Assembly (NCBI GenBank): GCA_949825045.1
Contig: OX463829.1
Coordinates: 18,012,715 to 18,076,714, forward strand
Direction of reading: 5' to 3'
DNA: 64,000 bases
Source of the DNA: Argyresthia goedartella
Lineage: Eukaryota; Arthropoda; Insecta; Lepidoptera; Argyresthiidae
Part shown: positions 43,183 through 52,707 of the stretch, in pieces
Numbering within the stretch: position 1 is the stretch's first letter
Layout of the letters: each line of letters opens with the position of its first letter
Notes under the pieces: generated by a model
The model's input: the letters and a program-made list of their open reading frames with translations, nothing else
Databases searched by the model: none
Told to the model about the DNA's origin: nothing
Translations under genes and position numbers: made by a program

Positions 43183-44491
43183 CACAGTCAGGTCATAAGT
43201 TCTGTCACACAATAAAAACTTTTGAATTTAGAACGCTGGCCAAAAAAAAGTTTATCGAATTCGAATTTCGAATTTTTCATGAAAATAAAAATGTGTACTT
43301 TTTAGAATTTTCCTCATTTTTAAATATGGAGTGGACACTTAAAGAAGACCGTGTCGCAGTTATTGCGTTGCATCGTTGCGGTTACGCGCCAATTCAGATT
43401 TTCGACTTACTGAAAAATTTGAATATAACCAAAAGATTCGTTTATATAAAAATAAAACGATACAATGAAGACTCTAGTGTAGATGACAGGTCAAGAAGTG
43501 GTCGCCCTCGCTCTGTCAGGACTCCAGCAGTGATAAAAGCTGTGAAGGCACGAATTCAAAGAAATCCCATACGTAAGCAGAAACTGTTGGCCCTTCAGAT
43601 GGGGTTAAGCAGGACCACGGTGAAAAGGGTGTTAAATGAAGACTTAGGGCTTAGGGCATATCAAAGAAAAACAGGACATCGTTTGGACGCTCGTTTAATG
43701 GACCTGAGACTGAAGAGATGCCGCGCTTTGTTGAAGCGGTACGCGGGAAAAAAGCATCGGGAAATTCTTTTTTCGGATGAAAAAATTTTCACCGTGGAAG
43801 AGAGCTACAACAAACAAAATGATAAGGTGTACGCACACAGCAGTGAAGAAGCGAGCAACCGTATTCCGCGTGTCCAACGAGGTCATTTTCCATCCTCGCT
43901 CATGGTTTGGTTGGGAGTCTCTTATTGGGGCTTAACTGAGATACATTTTTGTGAGAAAGGCGTAAAAACGAATGCAGTTGTGTATCAAAATACAGTCCTC
44001 AAGAACCTTGTGGAACCTGTTTCTCATACCATGTTTAATAACAGGCACTGGGTATTCCAACAAGATTCTGCGCCAGCTCATAGAGAGAAAAGCACACAAG
44101 ACTGGCTGGCGGCGCGTGAAATCGACTTCATCCGGCACAAAGACTGGCCCTCCTCTAGTCCAGATTTGAGTCCGTTAGATTACAAGATATGGCAACACTT
44201 GGAGGAAAAGGCGTGCTCAAAGCCTCATCCTGATTTGGAGTCACTCAAGGCATCCTTGATTAAGGCAGCCGCCGATATTGACATGGACCTCGTTCGTGCT
44301 GCGATAGACGACTGGCCGCGCAGAATAAAGGCCTGTATTCAAAATCGCGGGGGTCATTTTGAATAAACTTTATTACCATAAGAATCTATGTTTTATTAAG
44401 TTCATTTTGCTATATAAATGTTTACATAAATAATAAACATGTCTAAATTATTTCATATTGCACATGTGACAGAACTTATGACCTGACTATG
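43183..44491 (+). mobile_element. apparently intact maT (DD37D) transposon
   Basis: A 1309-bp element with 27-bp terminal inverted repeats (one mismatch): it starts CACAGTCAGGTCATAAGTTC, and the right end is its complement ending GACCTGACTATG. The target duplication is TA (43181-43182 and 44492-44493). It holds one uninterrupted transposase frame. Intact termini, target duplication and gene make recent activity plausible. Confidence 0.95.
43326..44366 (+). CDS. maT-family transposase
   Basis: A 346-aa DNA transposase that cuts out the element and inserts it at TA. I start it at ATG 43326 (MEWTLKEDRVAVIALHRCGY), as in the family; the frame is open upstream to 43134, but that part includes the terminal repeat. 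Residues 1-110 hold two helix-turn-helix DNA-binding motifs, with the linker SRSGRPRSVRTPAVIKAVKA between. The catalytic triad is Asp in ILFSDEKIFTVE, Asp in WVFQQDSAPAH and Asp in SPDLSPLDYKIWQHLE. I count 37 residues between the second and third Asp, the DD37D signature of maT. The frame ends in KACIQNRGGHFE with no stop or shift. It is compact, about 120 bp from the right end. Confidence 0.95.
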   Translation: MEWTLKEDRVAVIALHRCGYAPIQIFDLLKNLNITKRFVYIKIKRYNEDSSVDDRSRSGRPRSVRTPAVIKAVKARIQRNPIRKQKLLALQMGLSRTTVKRVLNEDLGLRAYQRKTGHRLDARLMDLRLKRCRALLKRYAGKKHREILFSDEKIFTVEESYNKQNDKVYAHSSEEASNRIPRVQRGHFPSSLMVWLGVSYWGLTEIHFCEKGVKTNAVVYQNTVLKNLVEPVSHTMFNNRHWVFQQDSAPAHREKSTQDWLAAREIDFIRHKDWPSSSPDLSPLDYKIWQHLEEKACSKPHPDLESLKASLIKAAADIDMDLVRAAIDDWPRRIKACIQNRGGHFE

Positions 44492-44524
44492 TATAATATA
44501 ACATAACATAACATTTACAAACAA

Positions 44525-44710
44525 GCACATACATTGCTTCAGGCCCCACACTAGGATACCCTGTGTCTTGGGAACCAGAAACAGCAACGGCATACACATA
44601 TAAACATCCAAGACCTGTTTTTTTTTCTTTTCCCCCAGCCGGGGATCGAACCCGGGACGTCTCGCATGGAAGGCAGAGCCACAACCGCTGCGCCACAGCC
44701 ACCGCCACAG
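44525..44710 (-). mobile_element. tRNA-derived SINE, copy C
   Basis: Best preserved copy. On the minus strand the tRNA-like head has an A box TGGCGCAGCGG (complement of 44685-44695) and a B box GGTTCGATCCC (complement of 44642-44652). The ~43 bp between them is close to tRNA spacing. A T/C-rich body (44610-44635) and the family tail (44540-44570) follow. It lies 33 bp from the maT right end. Confidence 0.82.
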
Positions 44711-45268
44711 TGGAATATCAAACAGAGGTTTGTTTATCGTAATCTCAATAAATGCGTCGAGAGTCGCGATCCAGAAATATGCAAAGTGGTCGGGGACCAC
44801 TTCCACAATGTCTGAGTTAGTGAATACTGTTTGATGACGTCACCAATATATCGCTAATTTGTCGCGTTACTTATTTAAAAAAAACGTACGAATAGGTAAA
44901 TATCCTCACGGCTTATAAAAATAAGGGCCCTGATTTGAAATTTCTACGAAAATATCTGTCAAATCACTTGATTCATCGGTCAACTGTGGATCGGACTCGT
45001 ACAGGAAGGGTTATTTACCATCGTACAAGAAAACTTAAGGACCCAGTCATTTGGGGCGACCGATAGAAGGCGAAGTAAAACGATTTTTTGCTGATCTTAT
45101 GGATTTTGATATGCTCTTTCCGGATTTTCTACTTTGCCACCTCGTAAGTTGGCCGCCCGCGCCACCATATAATAATTTATCTCTTGACTTTACAAAAAAA
45201 ATAGGCAAGAACTACAGGAATTTTTCTTAACTTTATTTTATTTGAAAACTAATATATCGTAAAATGAG
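44711..45268. other. no gene seen
   Basis: AT-rich sequence without a supported frame. Confidence 0.4.
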
Positions 45269-45297
45269 TCAAACTCAAACTCAAACTCAAACTCAAA
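45269..45297 (-). repeat. (TCAAAC)n LINE tail
   Basis: Four to five units of TCAAAC. On the minus strand it is the extreme 3' end of the LINE described at 45269-55575. Confidence 0.85.
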
Positions 45298-45642
45298 ACG
45301 TTTATTCTGTAAATAGGCCACAAGGGCACTTTCACATGTCATTTCATTTCATTTTTTACAGAACATTTGGTATTATTATCATATTATCAGAAAAAAAAAA
45401 GTACTTAATTATTGTTTCTGAGAGATGTAAAGAGTCTCAAATGTCATAATAAAATAATTAAAACATAAATAACAGAGATGTATAGTCTCTTTAGTCAATA
45501 ATACAATGATAATAGGAGATGTAAATGGTCCCCACAGTCAAGAGTTGTATAATTAAATTAATCTTTGGAGGTGTAAAAGGCCTCCAAGTGTCCAGTAAAA
45601 GAAACTCTGGCAGTGAGGATGCTCACAATTAATTAGAACAAT

Positions 45643-45858
45643 TCAGTCCCAAGCATTTTTATCGTCTATGTACTCTTTAATACTGTAGTAAGCTTTAGAA
45701 ATAAGCCTTTGCTTGATGTATTTCTTGAACTTATTAATTGATAGATCTGTCAAAGTGCTTGGGAGTTTATTGTAAAATCTTACACAATTACCCTTGAACG
45801 AGTTTTTTATTTTATGGAGCCGAGTAGTGGGCACTGCAAGTTTGTCCTTGTTTCTAGT
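45643..45858 (-). pseudogene. C-terminus of the interrupted LINE ORF2
   Basis: Encodes KLAVPTTRLHKIKNSFKG, NCVRFYNKLPSTLTDLSI and SKAYYSIKEYIDDKNAWD up to a stop at 45643. This is the normal end of the protein whose earlier part lies at 53211-55575. BEL/Pao 2 lies between. Confidence 0.88.
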
Positions 45859-46361
45859 TGTTCAAGCCTCTCGGCACCCGATGACCTCGCAGGGGCCCAT
45901 AGCTACGAGGTAACGTAACGATCAGATGCCAAGAAGCAAGAACGTCGGCGGTTCACCGAGCTAAATAAATAGATTCTATCTGACCTGGTCTGTGCTTCGT
46001 TCCCGTCAAACTCCTGTCTCTCTGCAAGGCCTGGGTGCACCCTAGGCTCTTCTTGGTAGACAGGTTCTTCAGCCAACCAGGTATGGCTGGCAGGCCAGCT
46101 TCGACCGCACAATTTACTTAAATACAAACTTCATCTGGTTCGGAGAACCACAATACACTCAGCTATAAGACAATCCTGAGGGGAGCCCGAATACAATTCC
46201 AGATGGCTTACGATTTAATTCAATACCCTATACCAATACGCGCCACATCGCGAGGGCTTTTCGTCAGTCAGTTGTCAAAAAAACTGCAAAGATGGCCGCA
46301 ACGTCAAATTCAAAATGGCCGTTCCGGAACCATAGATCGAGAATCGATTCTGAATCGAACA
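45859..46361 (-). repeat. BEL/Pao 2 3' LTR
   Basis: 503 bp, TGTTCAAGCCTCTCGGCACC to GATTCTGAATCGAACA on the plus strand. Same as 52708-53210. Confidence 0.97.
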
Positions 46362-46374
46362 ATCACCCGCCCGG
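46362..46374 (-). promoter_or_regulatory. polypurine tract of BEL/Pao 2
   Basis: Minus strand CCGGGCGGGTGAT directly before the 3' LTR, conserved with element 1. Confidence 0.7.
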
Positions 46375-46499
46375 ACAGGCACCCACCTGTCCCTTAATCT
46401 ACGGGCAGCCGAGACAACGTTGCTACCGCTCGTTTTAGTACCGAGCCTCCTACTAGAACCTCTGCAGACCGGGGGGTCCCGTCCCTGCCAGGGAACAAG

Positions 46500-49400
46500 T
46501 TAACAATGCGCCCCCTGCGCCAACGCAGTGTTAGCATCCTTAACCAGCACGAGGTCACCAACACTAGGGGGGCTGGTTTTGTCAGTCCACTTAAGGCGCT
46601 GTTGTAAGATATGCAGATACTCGAGCGACCAACGCTTCCAGAAATTCTGAGTAAACTGCTGCAACATCTGATACCTTGACAACCGATACAATTTCACTCC
46701 CTCGAAGGGGTGCTCGGGCAACGCGTTAAGTGGCTGTCCTATCAAGAAATGGCCTGGGGTCAGAGCCTCCAGGTCATTTGGATCCGAGCTGAGCGGACAC
46801 AACGGTCGCGAATTGAGAACGGCCTCGATCTTACAAAACAATGTCGCGAGCTCCTCAAAAGTCAGCGCGGTCTGACCTACTATACGCCCTAAGTGCGTCT
46901 TCGCTGACTTAACTACGGCCTCAAAAATCCCACCCCAGTGGGGGCAACTCGGTGGGCTGAAGGTCCACTGTATACCCCGACGGGAGAGGGCCGTTCCAAT
47001 ATCCACTTTATTTACATTCAAAAAGTTGACTATCTCTCGTAAGTATCGTTCCGCACCGACGTAGTTAGTGCCGTTATCAGAGCGGATCAAAGTTGGAAGT
47101 CCCCTTCGAGAAACAAACCTATCCAAACAAGCAATGAAAGCCTCTGTCGAGAGATCAGCAACGAGCTCGAGATGTACCGCCTTGGTGGATAAACAAACAA
47201 ACACACACAGGTACGCCTTGTATTGCTTAGCGTTACGCAATCGTGAACTCTTCACCATAAACGGTCCTGCAAAATCCGTACCAACACCTGAAAACGGTCT
47301 GACCTCATTCACACGATCAGGGGGCAAGTCCCCCATGAGAGGTTGCATCGTGGCAGCCTTAAGTCGATAACAAGGCATGCACCGAAACACAATGTTCCGT
47401 ATGACACGGCGGGCAGATAAGATCCAAAACTCCCGCTGGAGCGTGGCCAACAACGCGTTACAGCCGGCATGCGCGTTTTTAATATGACGATCAGTCACCA
47501 GCAATTCAACTAACTGTCCCCCCTTGGGGAGCAGAAGTGGGTGACGAGCCGAATACGACAGATTCGCATTGCGCAATCTTCCTCCTACCCGAAGTAACCC
47601 GGTCGAATCAACAAAGGGGTTGAGACGCGCGACGGCTCCCTTCAATTTCGAACGTCCACTTCGTATAATCTTCAATTCTGCCCCAAACTTCGAGGACTGT
47701 ACCAACCGGACCAAATTCAGTAGCGACTCGTTTCGCTCTGCCGGAGTCAGAATAGGGTTCAACGTTCGCTGATCGCGAGGAGTACGACAATTTCGAGCGA
47801 ATCTCCTAATCCAAGTGGACACGTTTATCAACTTGTCAAGTGAGCTATACCGGTCCAGCAGAAACCCGGCGTCAGGGACCTCAGCCTTCTGGGTAACATG
47901 CACGGCCGCTCTGGGGCCATGATCCGAAGATACTACTACATGGCTGTGGGGCCAGTCCGATTCTCTCCTGGCAAGCCAGGGTGGTCCCCACCACAAATGG
48001 TGTCTAACGAGTTCAGGAGCCCGACATCCCCTGGATGCACAATCAGACGGGTTCAATTCTCCTGGTACATGTCTCCAAGTCAGTGGGACCTCAGACGACA
48101 CAATCTGGGAGACACGGTTCGCGACAAAAACCTCTAAGTTATGGACCGAAGCCTTCAGCCAGCACAAAACAATCTGGCTGTCCGTCCACGCGTACACCGT
48201 ATCCTCCAAAACCACTGACCCACGCAACACTGTTAGAGTGTGATTCAAAAGTTTGGTCAAAAGAGCAGCCCCGGACAGTTCCAGTTTTGGAATCGTCATC
48301 CTTGTCCGAATAGGCGCTACCTTGCTTTTTGCCAAAACCAAACGCACGTCGACCTCCCCGGTGGAGGTGACGGTTCGCAAATAAACCGCTGCCGCAAACC
48401 CTCGTTCAGAGGCATCACAAAACCCGTGAAGGGTTGCCCTGTAATCCCCAGCAGGGACCAATTTCCTCGGCAGCGATACATTATTTATGTCCGATAGCGA
48501 AGTGAACATTTGCGTCCAATCAGTCAACAAATCACCTGAGAGGTGGGTGTCCCAGGTCAACTGAGCCGCCCATAGCCTTTGCATAAAACATTTGAGAGCA
48601 AAGGTGACTGGAGAAATCCATCCATTCGGGTCGAACGTTCTCGCAATCGTTGATAGTACTGACCGCTTCGTCCAGGCCTTCGGTGTTTCTAAAACCACCC
48701 GATAGGTAAACTCATCATGGACGGGCCGGTACTGAATTCCAAGCACTGACAACATGTTAGGGTTGTCAGGATTCTCAAAAACGTGCGGGTCTTGTTGAAA
48801 CTCATCTGGGAGACCAGCCATCAACTCAGGGGAGTTGGACATCCACTTGCGTAGTTCATAGCCGCCTCGTTCCAGCAATTGAACGAGCTCGTCACGTCGG
48901 TCCAGAGCTTCCTCTACACTGGCTGCCCCTGTGCAGACGTCATCGACGTACAAATCTTGCTCCAGGATAGCAGCGGCTCTAGGATAGCTCACACGGTCAC
49001 GCGACGCCAACTCCCGCAGGGTACGCATCGCCAAATACGGGCTAGACCGTAACCCATACGTGTTCGTGTTCAACTCATAGACCTTGACTGGCTCGGCCGT
49101 GGACTCACGCCAAAGTATCAACTGATACCTTCTGTCAGCCGGATGAATTACCGTTTGCCTAAACATCATCCGAATGTCTGCGACAAATACAACCTGGTGC
49201 CTCCGAAAGCTCGTGAGAATATCCGAAATATCACGACTCAACTTGGGTCCCGAATGTAGACACTGATTCAGGGACATCCCGTTCGAGGTAGGTGCTGACC
49301 CATCAAAAACAACTCGAATCTTGCCGGTAGGGGTTCGTAGGACGGCATGGTGTGGAAGGAAACAATGATCCTCAGATCTCCAGTCCACACCCGATACCGA

Positions 49401-50276
49401 CATGTGTCCTAACGACTCATACTCCCTCATGAAATCGACGTATTTTTGTTTAAATACGGCGTCCCTTGACATCCTACGCTCCATCGACATCAATCTCGTC
49501 TCAGCCATCTTCCTAGATTCTCCTAGTGGCGGTCGATCGGCCCTGAAAGGCAGTCGAGTTACAAAACGACCAGAACGAAGGCGACCAGTACTATTCTGGT
49601 AAAACAACTCGCACTCTTCTTCGTCTGCGTCGACTCGACGAGCGGTGGGAGGTTCCTCTATCTCCCAGAACCGTTGGATAGCGTCTGACAACGCTGAGCC
49701 AATAAGTATGCCATCTGACTCGGCAGGCCTAACCATTGGCAATGCCGGACCCATGATCACGTGACCAAACTTAGTATCCACAGCAATCAACCCGTCCGGC
49801 TGAAGAACTCGCCGATCCGACAACAGAAACCTGCCCAAAACGTCTGCTCCCAGTAGCAGATCGACCGGGGCTGGAGTGTCAAAATCGGGATCCGCCAACT
49901 TGAGTCCTGACGTCAGGAGTCGAACGGCCGGATTCAACTTCACCAAGGGGTGTTTGCCCATGACATGCGTCATTACTAAAGCTTGCACGGATGTTTTTGT
50001 CAAAATGTCATAACGTGGAGAGAACGTGATCACCGATTGACCAACTACATTCGTAACCGTAACATTCCCCACGCCCCGTATTGAATTATTATACCTATTT
50101 ACCTTGAGGCCCAACCATTTTGCTAAATCGTTCGATACAATGCAGCCCTGAGCTCCAGAATCTAATAGGGCGCGAACGTATGTTGGGTTGCCCGCCAAAT
50201 CCCAAACAAGCACAGAGGCGATCGGTAACACCACCGTCTCCGGTTGGGGGGCAACCAATGGTTGGGCCGCAAATTC
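46500..50276 (-). CDS. pol: BEL/Pao 2 Pol: protease, reverse transcriptase, RNase H, integrase
   Basis: Polyprotein that copies and integrates the element. In order: protease (LLDSGAQGCIVSND); BEL-type reverse transcriptase with VVFVADIRMMFRQTVIHPAD and the catalytic LYVDDVCTGA; RNase H with GFCDASERGFAAAVYLR and AWTDSQIVLCWL; the conserved linker RAPELVRHHLWWGPPWLA; integrase zinc region (AHAGCNALLATLQREFW, FRCMPCYRLKA) and DDE core (GVGTDFAGPF, IRSDNGTNYVGA, GGIFEAVVKSAK). The frame follows the gag UAG (50277-50279) in the same phase, and I see no ATG before the protease motif, so expression by stop-codon readthrough is likely. Near 46528 a small deletion relative to element 1 shifts the frame, so the last ~45 residues (integrase C-terminus) are replaced and the frame stops at 46500; the original end would be near 46394. 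Confidence 0.93.
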   Translation of the reverse strand, partial: EFAAQPLVAPQPETVVLPIASVLVWDLAGNPTYVRALLDSGAQGCIVSNDLAKWLGLKVNRYNNSIRGVGNVTVTNVVGQSVITFSPRYDILTKTSVQALVMTHVMGKHPLVKLNPAVRLLTSGLKLADPDFDTPAPVDLLLGADVLGRFLLSDRRVLQPDGLIAVDTKFGHVIMGPALPMVRPAESDGILIGSALSDAIQRFWEIEEPPTARRVDADEEECELFYQNSTGRLRSGRFVTRLPFRADRPPLGESRKMAETRLMSMERRMSRDAVFKQKYVDFMREYESLGHMSVSGVDWRSEDHCFLPHHAVLRTPTGKIRVVFDGSAPTSNGMSLNQCLHSGPKLSRDISDILTSFRRHQVVFVADIRMMFRQTVIHPADRRYQLILWRESTAEPVKVYELNTNTYGLRSSPYLAMRTLRELASRDRVSYPRAAAILEQDLYVDDVCTGAASVEEALDRRDELVQLLERGGYELRKWMSNSPELMAGLPDEFQQDPHVFENPDNPNMLSVLGIQYRPVHDEFTYRVVLETPKAWTKRSVLSTIARTFDPNGWISPVTFALKCFMQRLWAAQLTWDTHLSGDLLTDWTQMFTSLSDINNVSLPRKLVPAGDYRATLHGFCDASERGFAAAVYLRTVTSTGEVDVRLVLAKSKVAPIRTRMTIPKLELSGAALLTKLLNHTLTVLRGSVVLEDTVYAWTDSQIVLCWLKASVHNLEVFVANRVSQIVSSEVPLTWRHVPGELNPSDCASRGCRAPELVRHHLWWGPPWLARRESDWPHSHVVVSSDHGPRAAVHVTQKAEVPDAGFLLDRYSSLDKLINVSTWIRRFARNCRTPRDQRTLNPILTPAERNESLLNLVRLVQSSKFGAELKIIRSGRSKLKGAVARLNPFVDSTGLLRVGGRLRNANLSYSARHPLLLPKGGQLVELLVTDRHIKNAHAGCNALLATLQREFWILSARRVIRNIVFRCMPCYRLKAATMQPLMGDLPPDRVNEVRPFSGVGTDFAGPFMVKSSRLRNAKQYKAYLCVFVCLSTKAVHLELVADLSTEAFIACLDRFVSRRGLPTLIRSDNGTNYVGAERYLREIVNFLNVNKVDIGTALSRRGIQWTFSPPSCPHWGGIFEAVVKSAKTHLGRIVGQTALTFEELATLFCKIEAVLNSRPLCPLSSDPNDLEALTPGHFLIGQPLNALPEHPFEGVKLYRLSRYQMLQQFTQNFWKRWSLEYLHILQQRLKWTDKTSPPSVGDLVLVKDANTALAQGAHC

Positions 50277-52109
50277 CTAGCGAGGACCCCCGGGGCCCCA
50301 CTGTGCCTGTAACCGATCAGGTAGGCAGCTATACGCCAGCGGGTCCCACTGTACAAATGGCCCACGCGCCGGTTCCATTGCCACCCTACGACGCCCCCCG
50401 AAGGGTTGTGGGCGTGAATTCAACCGTGGCCGCTCCATGAGCGGGGGGGACATCACATGCGACCGACGAGGACGCGGCGACGAGCGGGGCGACAACTGAG
50501 GCGGCGTCCGAGCCGCATCCGCATAGCTCGAAGGTGTCCCATGCCACCCGCCCGTTACGGCCTGCTCAACATACCCAATGTCCCGCTGAGTCGGATGCTG
50601 AGTCGCAACCGAAAACTCAGGGCCCCCCATGTGATGACCCTGAGTGCGGCCCTGCACCCCTGGGTGGCTGCGTGCTTGTGGCCCCATTGCCCGCTGAGTC
50701 GGATGCTGAGTCGCAACCGAAAACTCAGGGCCCCCCATGTGATGACCCCGAGTGCGGCCCTGCACCCTAGTACCGCCCTGTGCACGTGGGGACATTGGCC
50801 CCTGAGTTGCGCTCCGAGACGCAAACGAATTCTCAGGGCCCCATGCCGTGTCACCCTGGGTACGGCCCTGTGGTGGCTGTTGGCCGGACCGGTTCATGCA
50901 CAACAAATTGTGGTGGGCCCCACCACAGTATCCGCACAATTTTGTGCGCGTGCAGTCCCTAGCCATGTGTGGCCCGAGGCACAGGAAGCACCAGCTCCGC
51001 TGCTTGGCCATCCGGCGCCGTCCCTCAACCCTAAGTTCCCCGAACTTATTGCAATCGGCCACAGCATGGCCAATCTGCCTACAACATGGGCAGGTCTCAC
51101 CTGCACCCCTGGGTGGGGTCAATGCACTCACAGTCCCATACGACTGCCGGTTGGTGCGGTCCTTCCTCGTCGGAGGGCCCCTACTCACAGCGCTCCCGGC
51201 AGCTCTCTGTGGCTCCGAAGGATGGGTGACCGTCAACCCCAAGTTCTCTGCCCGTCGAGCCTCCTCTTCCAAAAATCCGACCAAGTCGGAGAAGGCGGGC
51301 AGGTCCTCGGCCGACCTCCCGTGAGACTGTTCGAAACGAGTCTGCACGTCAGCGGGTAGTCGGGAAAGTACAATGTACAGCAATAGGTAGGACCATTCAC
51401 CAACCGGAAGTCCAAGATTCTCTAGGGCCTTGGTGACGGACAACAACGGGTTCAAAACCTCCGTCTGTATGGCCCCGACCTTGTTCACAACCGGGATGCT
51501 AAACAAACGGTTCAGTTGGGCATCGGCCAACCTCCGTTTGTTGTGGTAACGTCTTAGCAACAATTGCCTGGCCGTCTCATAGTTACCCTCCGTAACTGTC
51601 AAATGAGCGACCAGCTCCCTAGGCTCACCCCTCAATGCTGCCACCAGCTGAGCCATTTTGACCGACTTGGTAATGTCCGATCGCATGTGCACCAAACTGT
51701 CGAACAGATTGATGAAGCTCATCCATTCACCGGACACTCCGTCAAAAGTAGGCATAGTTATGGCCGGTAACCTGGACCCTGAACCCTGAAGCGGCAGAGG
51801 TGCTTCAATTTCACCACCATGGCTGGACTCGCGCTGCCTACGTATGTCCGCAGCCTTCTGCGTGATAGCAGCTGCCATCTCCATACACTGGTCGACATCC
51901 CCTAGCAGCCGTGACAGCCTGTCAGATGCGCAACCATCAACTGCTTCCGCCTGCGCGGACAATTCGAGCACCCTGTTGTAGCGTTCCTTAACGTCCATAG
52001 ACCGCTCCAACACCACATCATGCCTATCTAAACGGTCTATCAGACCGTGTGCGGAGGAAAACCATCTGAGCTCCTTAGAAACACCCTTCTGTATTTCAGA
52101 CAACGACAT
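50277..52109 (-). CDS. gag: BEL/Pao 2 Gag
   Basis: A 610-aa particle protein starting MSLSEIQKGVSKELRWFSSA at 52109. Residues ~115-260 are the DUF1759-type BEL gag core (FDGVSGEWMSFINLFDSLVH; LRGEPRELVAHLTVTEGNYE; ENLGLPVGEWSYLLLYIVLS). Cys/His knuckles follow around 345-420: CPCCRQIGHAVADC, CFLCLGPHMARDC, CGYCGGAHHNLLC. Residues ~425-530 hold about three copies of a ~36-residue repeat (GRTQG..MGGPEFSVATQHP..), then a Pro/Arg-rich tail ends GGPR before UAG. The reading frame is intact. Confidence 0.95.
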   Translation of the reverse strand: MSLSEIQKGVSKELRWFSSAHGLIDRLDRHDVVLERSMDVKERYNRVLELSAQAEAVDGCASDRLSRLLGDVDQCMEMAAAITQKAADIRRQRESSHGGEIEAPLPLQGSGSRLPAITMPTFDGVSGEWMSFINLFDSLVHMRSDITKSVKMAQLVAALRGEPRELVAHLTVTEGNYETARQLLLRRYHNKRRLADAQLNRLFSIPVVNKVGAIQTEVLNPLLSVTKALENLGLPVGEWSYLLLYIVLSRLPADVQTRFEQSHGRSAEDLPAFSDLVGFLEEEARRAENLGLTVTHPSEPQRAAGSAVSRGPPTRKDRTNRQSYGTVSALTPPRGAGETCPCCRQIGHAVADCNKFGELRVEGRRRMAKQRSWCFLCLGPHMARDCTRTKLCGYCGGAHHNLLCMNRSGQQPPQGRTQGDTAWGPENSFASRSATQGPMSPRAQGGTRVQGRTRGHHMGGPEFSVATQHPTQRAMGPQARSHPGVQGRTQGHHMGGPEFSVATQHPTQRDIGYVEQAVTGGWHGTPSSYADAARTPPQLSPRSSPRPRRSHVMSPPLMERPRLNSRPQPFGGRRRVAMEPARGPFVQWDPLAYSCLPDRLQAQWGPGGPR

Positions 52110-52687
52110 GATCGGAACGATACTTACTCACAATTTGCAGTAACTCAATTATATTGGACCCTCCAGTCTACAACACAAACGAGGGAACCCTAATCTATAA
52201 CTTAAACAATGCTGATTTCCCCAAACAATAGAAACCGAGTTTTATATCTACACAAATTCTGTAAACAACAATTTAGTTTCCCTATATCATATAACACACA
52301 CAGATAGTCAATATTAGTTCAAGTTACAAATTGCTATAAACTGAAAACAATGTCCAAACATTCATTAGCATTACTAGACCACTAATAGATTGACTATGCA
52401 AACTTCAAACTGCAAACATGATATGACTTCAATGCAAATTTCAATTCACCTACAATGTACCTGTAATGTAATTACTATTCTGAGTCACATCTCAGTACAA
52501 CTGGTCATTTAGGGAAAACTGTTATGTCTGTCTGTCTACTACCAGCAGTAGACTTATAACTTATAATACTACCAATCTATGTGGATACAGGAACAAAACC
52601 AAGTTAGCTAATAACCGCCTATACCTACTGATTGATAGTCCCAAATCGTGGGTTCCTGGAGCCTTGACGGCTGCAAATCTCAGGAAA

Positions 52688-52704
52688 CCACGCTCTTGCT
52701 ACCA
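52688..52704 (-). promoter_or_regulatory. primer binding site of BEL/Pao 2
   Basis: Minus strand TGGTAGCAAGAGCGTGG, three bases after the 5' LTR. The leader between it and gag (52110-52687) is AT-rich and has no supported coding frame. Confidence 0.75.
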
Positions 52705-52707
52705 AAA

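Noticed and set aside
45269..45297. CRISPR-like array
   Set aside because: The (TCAAAC)n units are contiguous without spacers and form the 3' tail of a LINE in eukaryotic DNA.
45903..46127. 74-codon minus-strand frame, repeated at 52752-52976
   Set aside because: Lies in the paired LTRs of BEL/Pao 2; the repetition reflects LTR identity rather than a gene.
50457..51359. 300-codon plus-strand frame opposite BEL gag
   Set aside because: Mirror of the repetitive, proline- and glycine-rich gag coding strand; it carries no domain and exists because gag has GC-rich codons.
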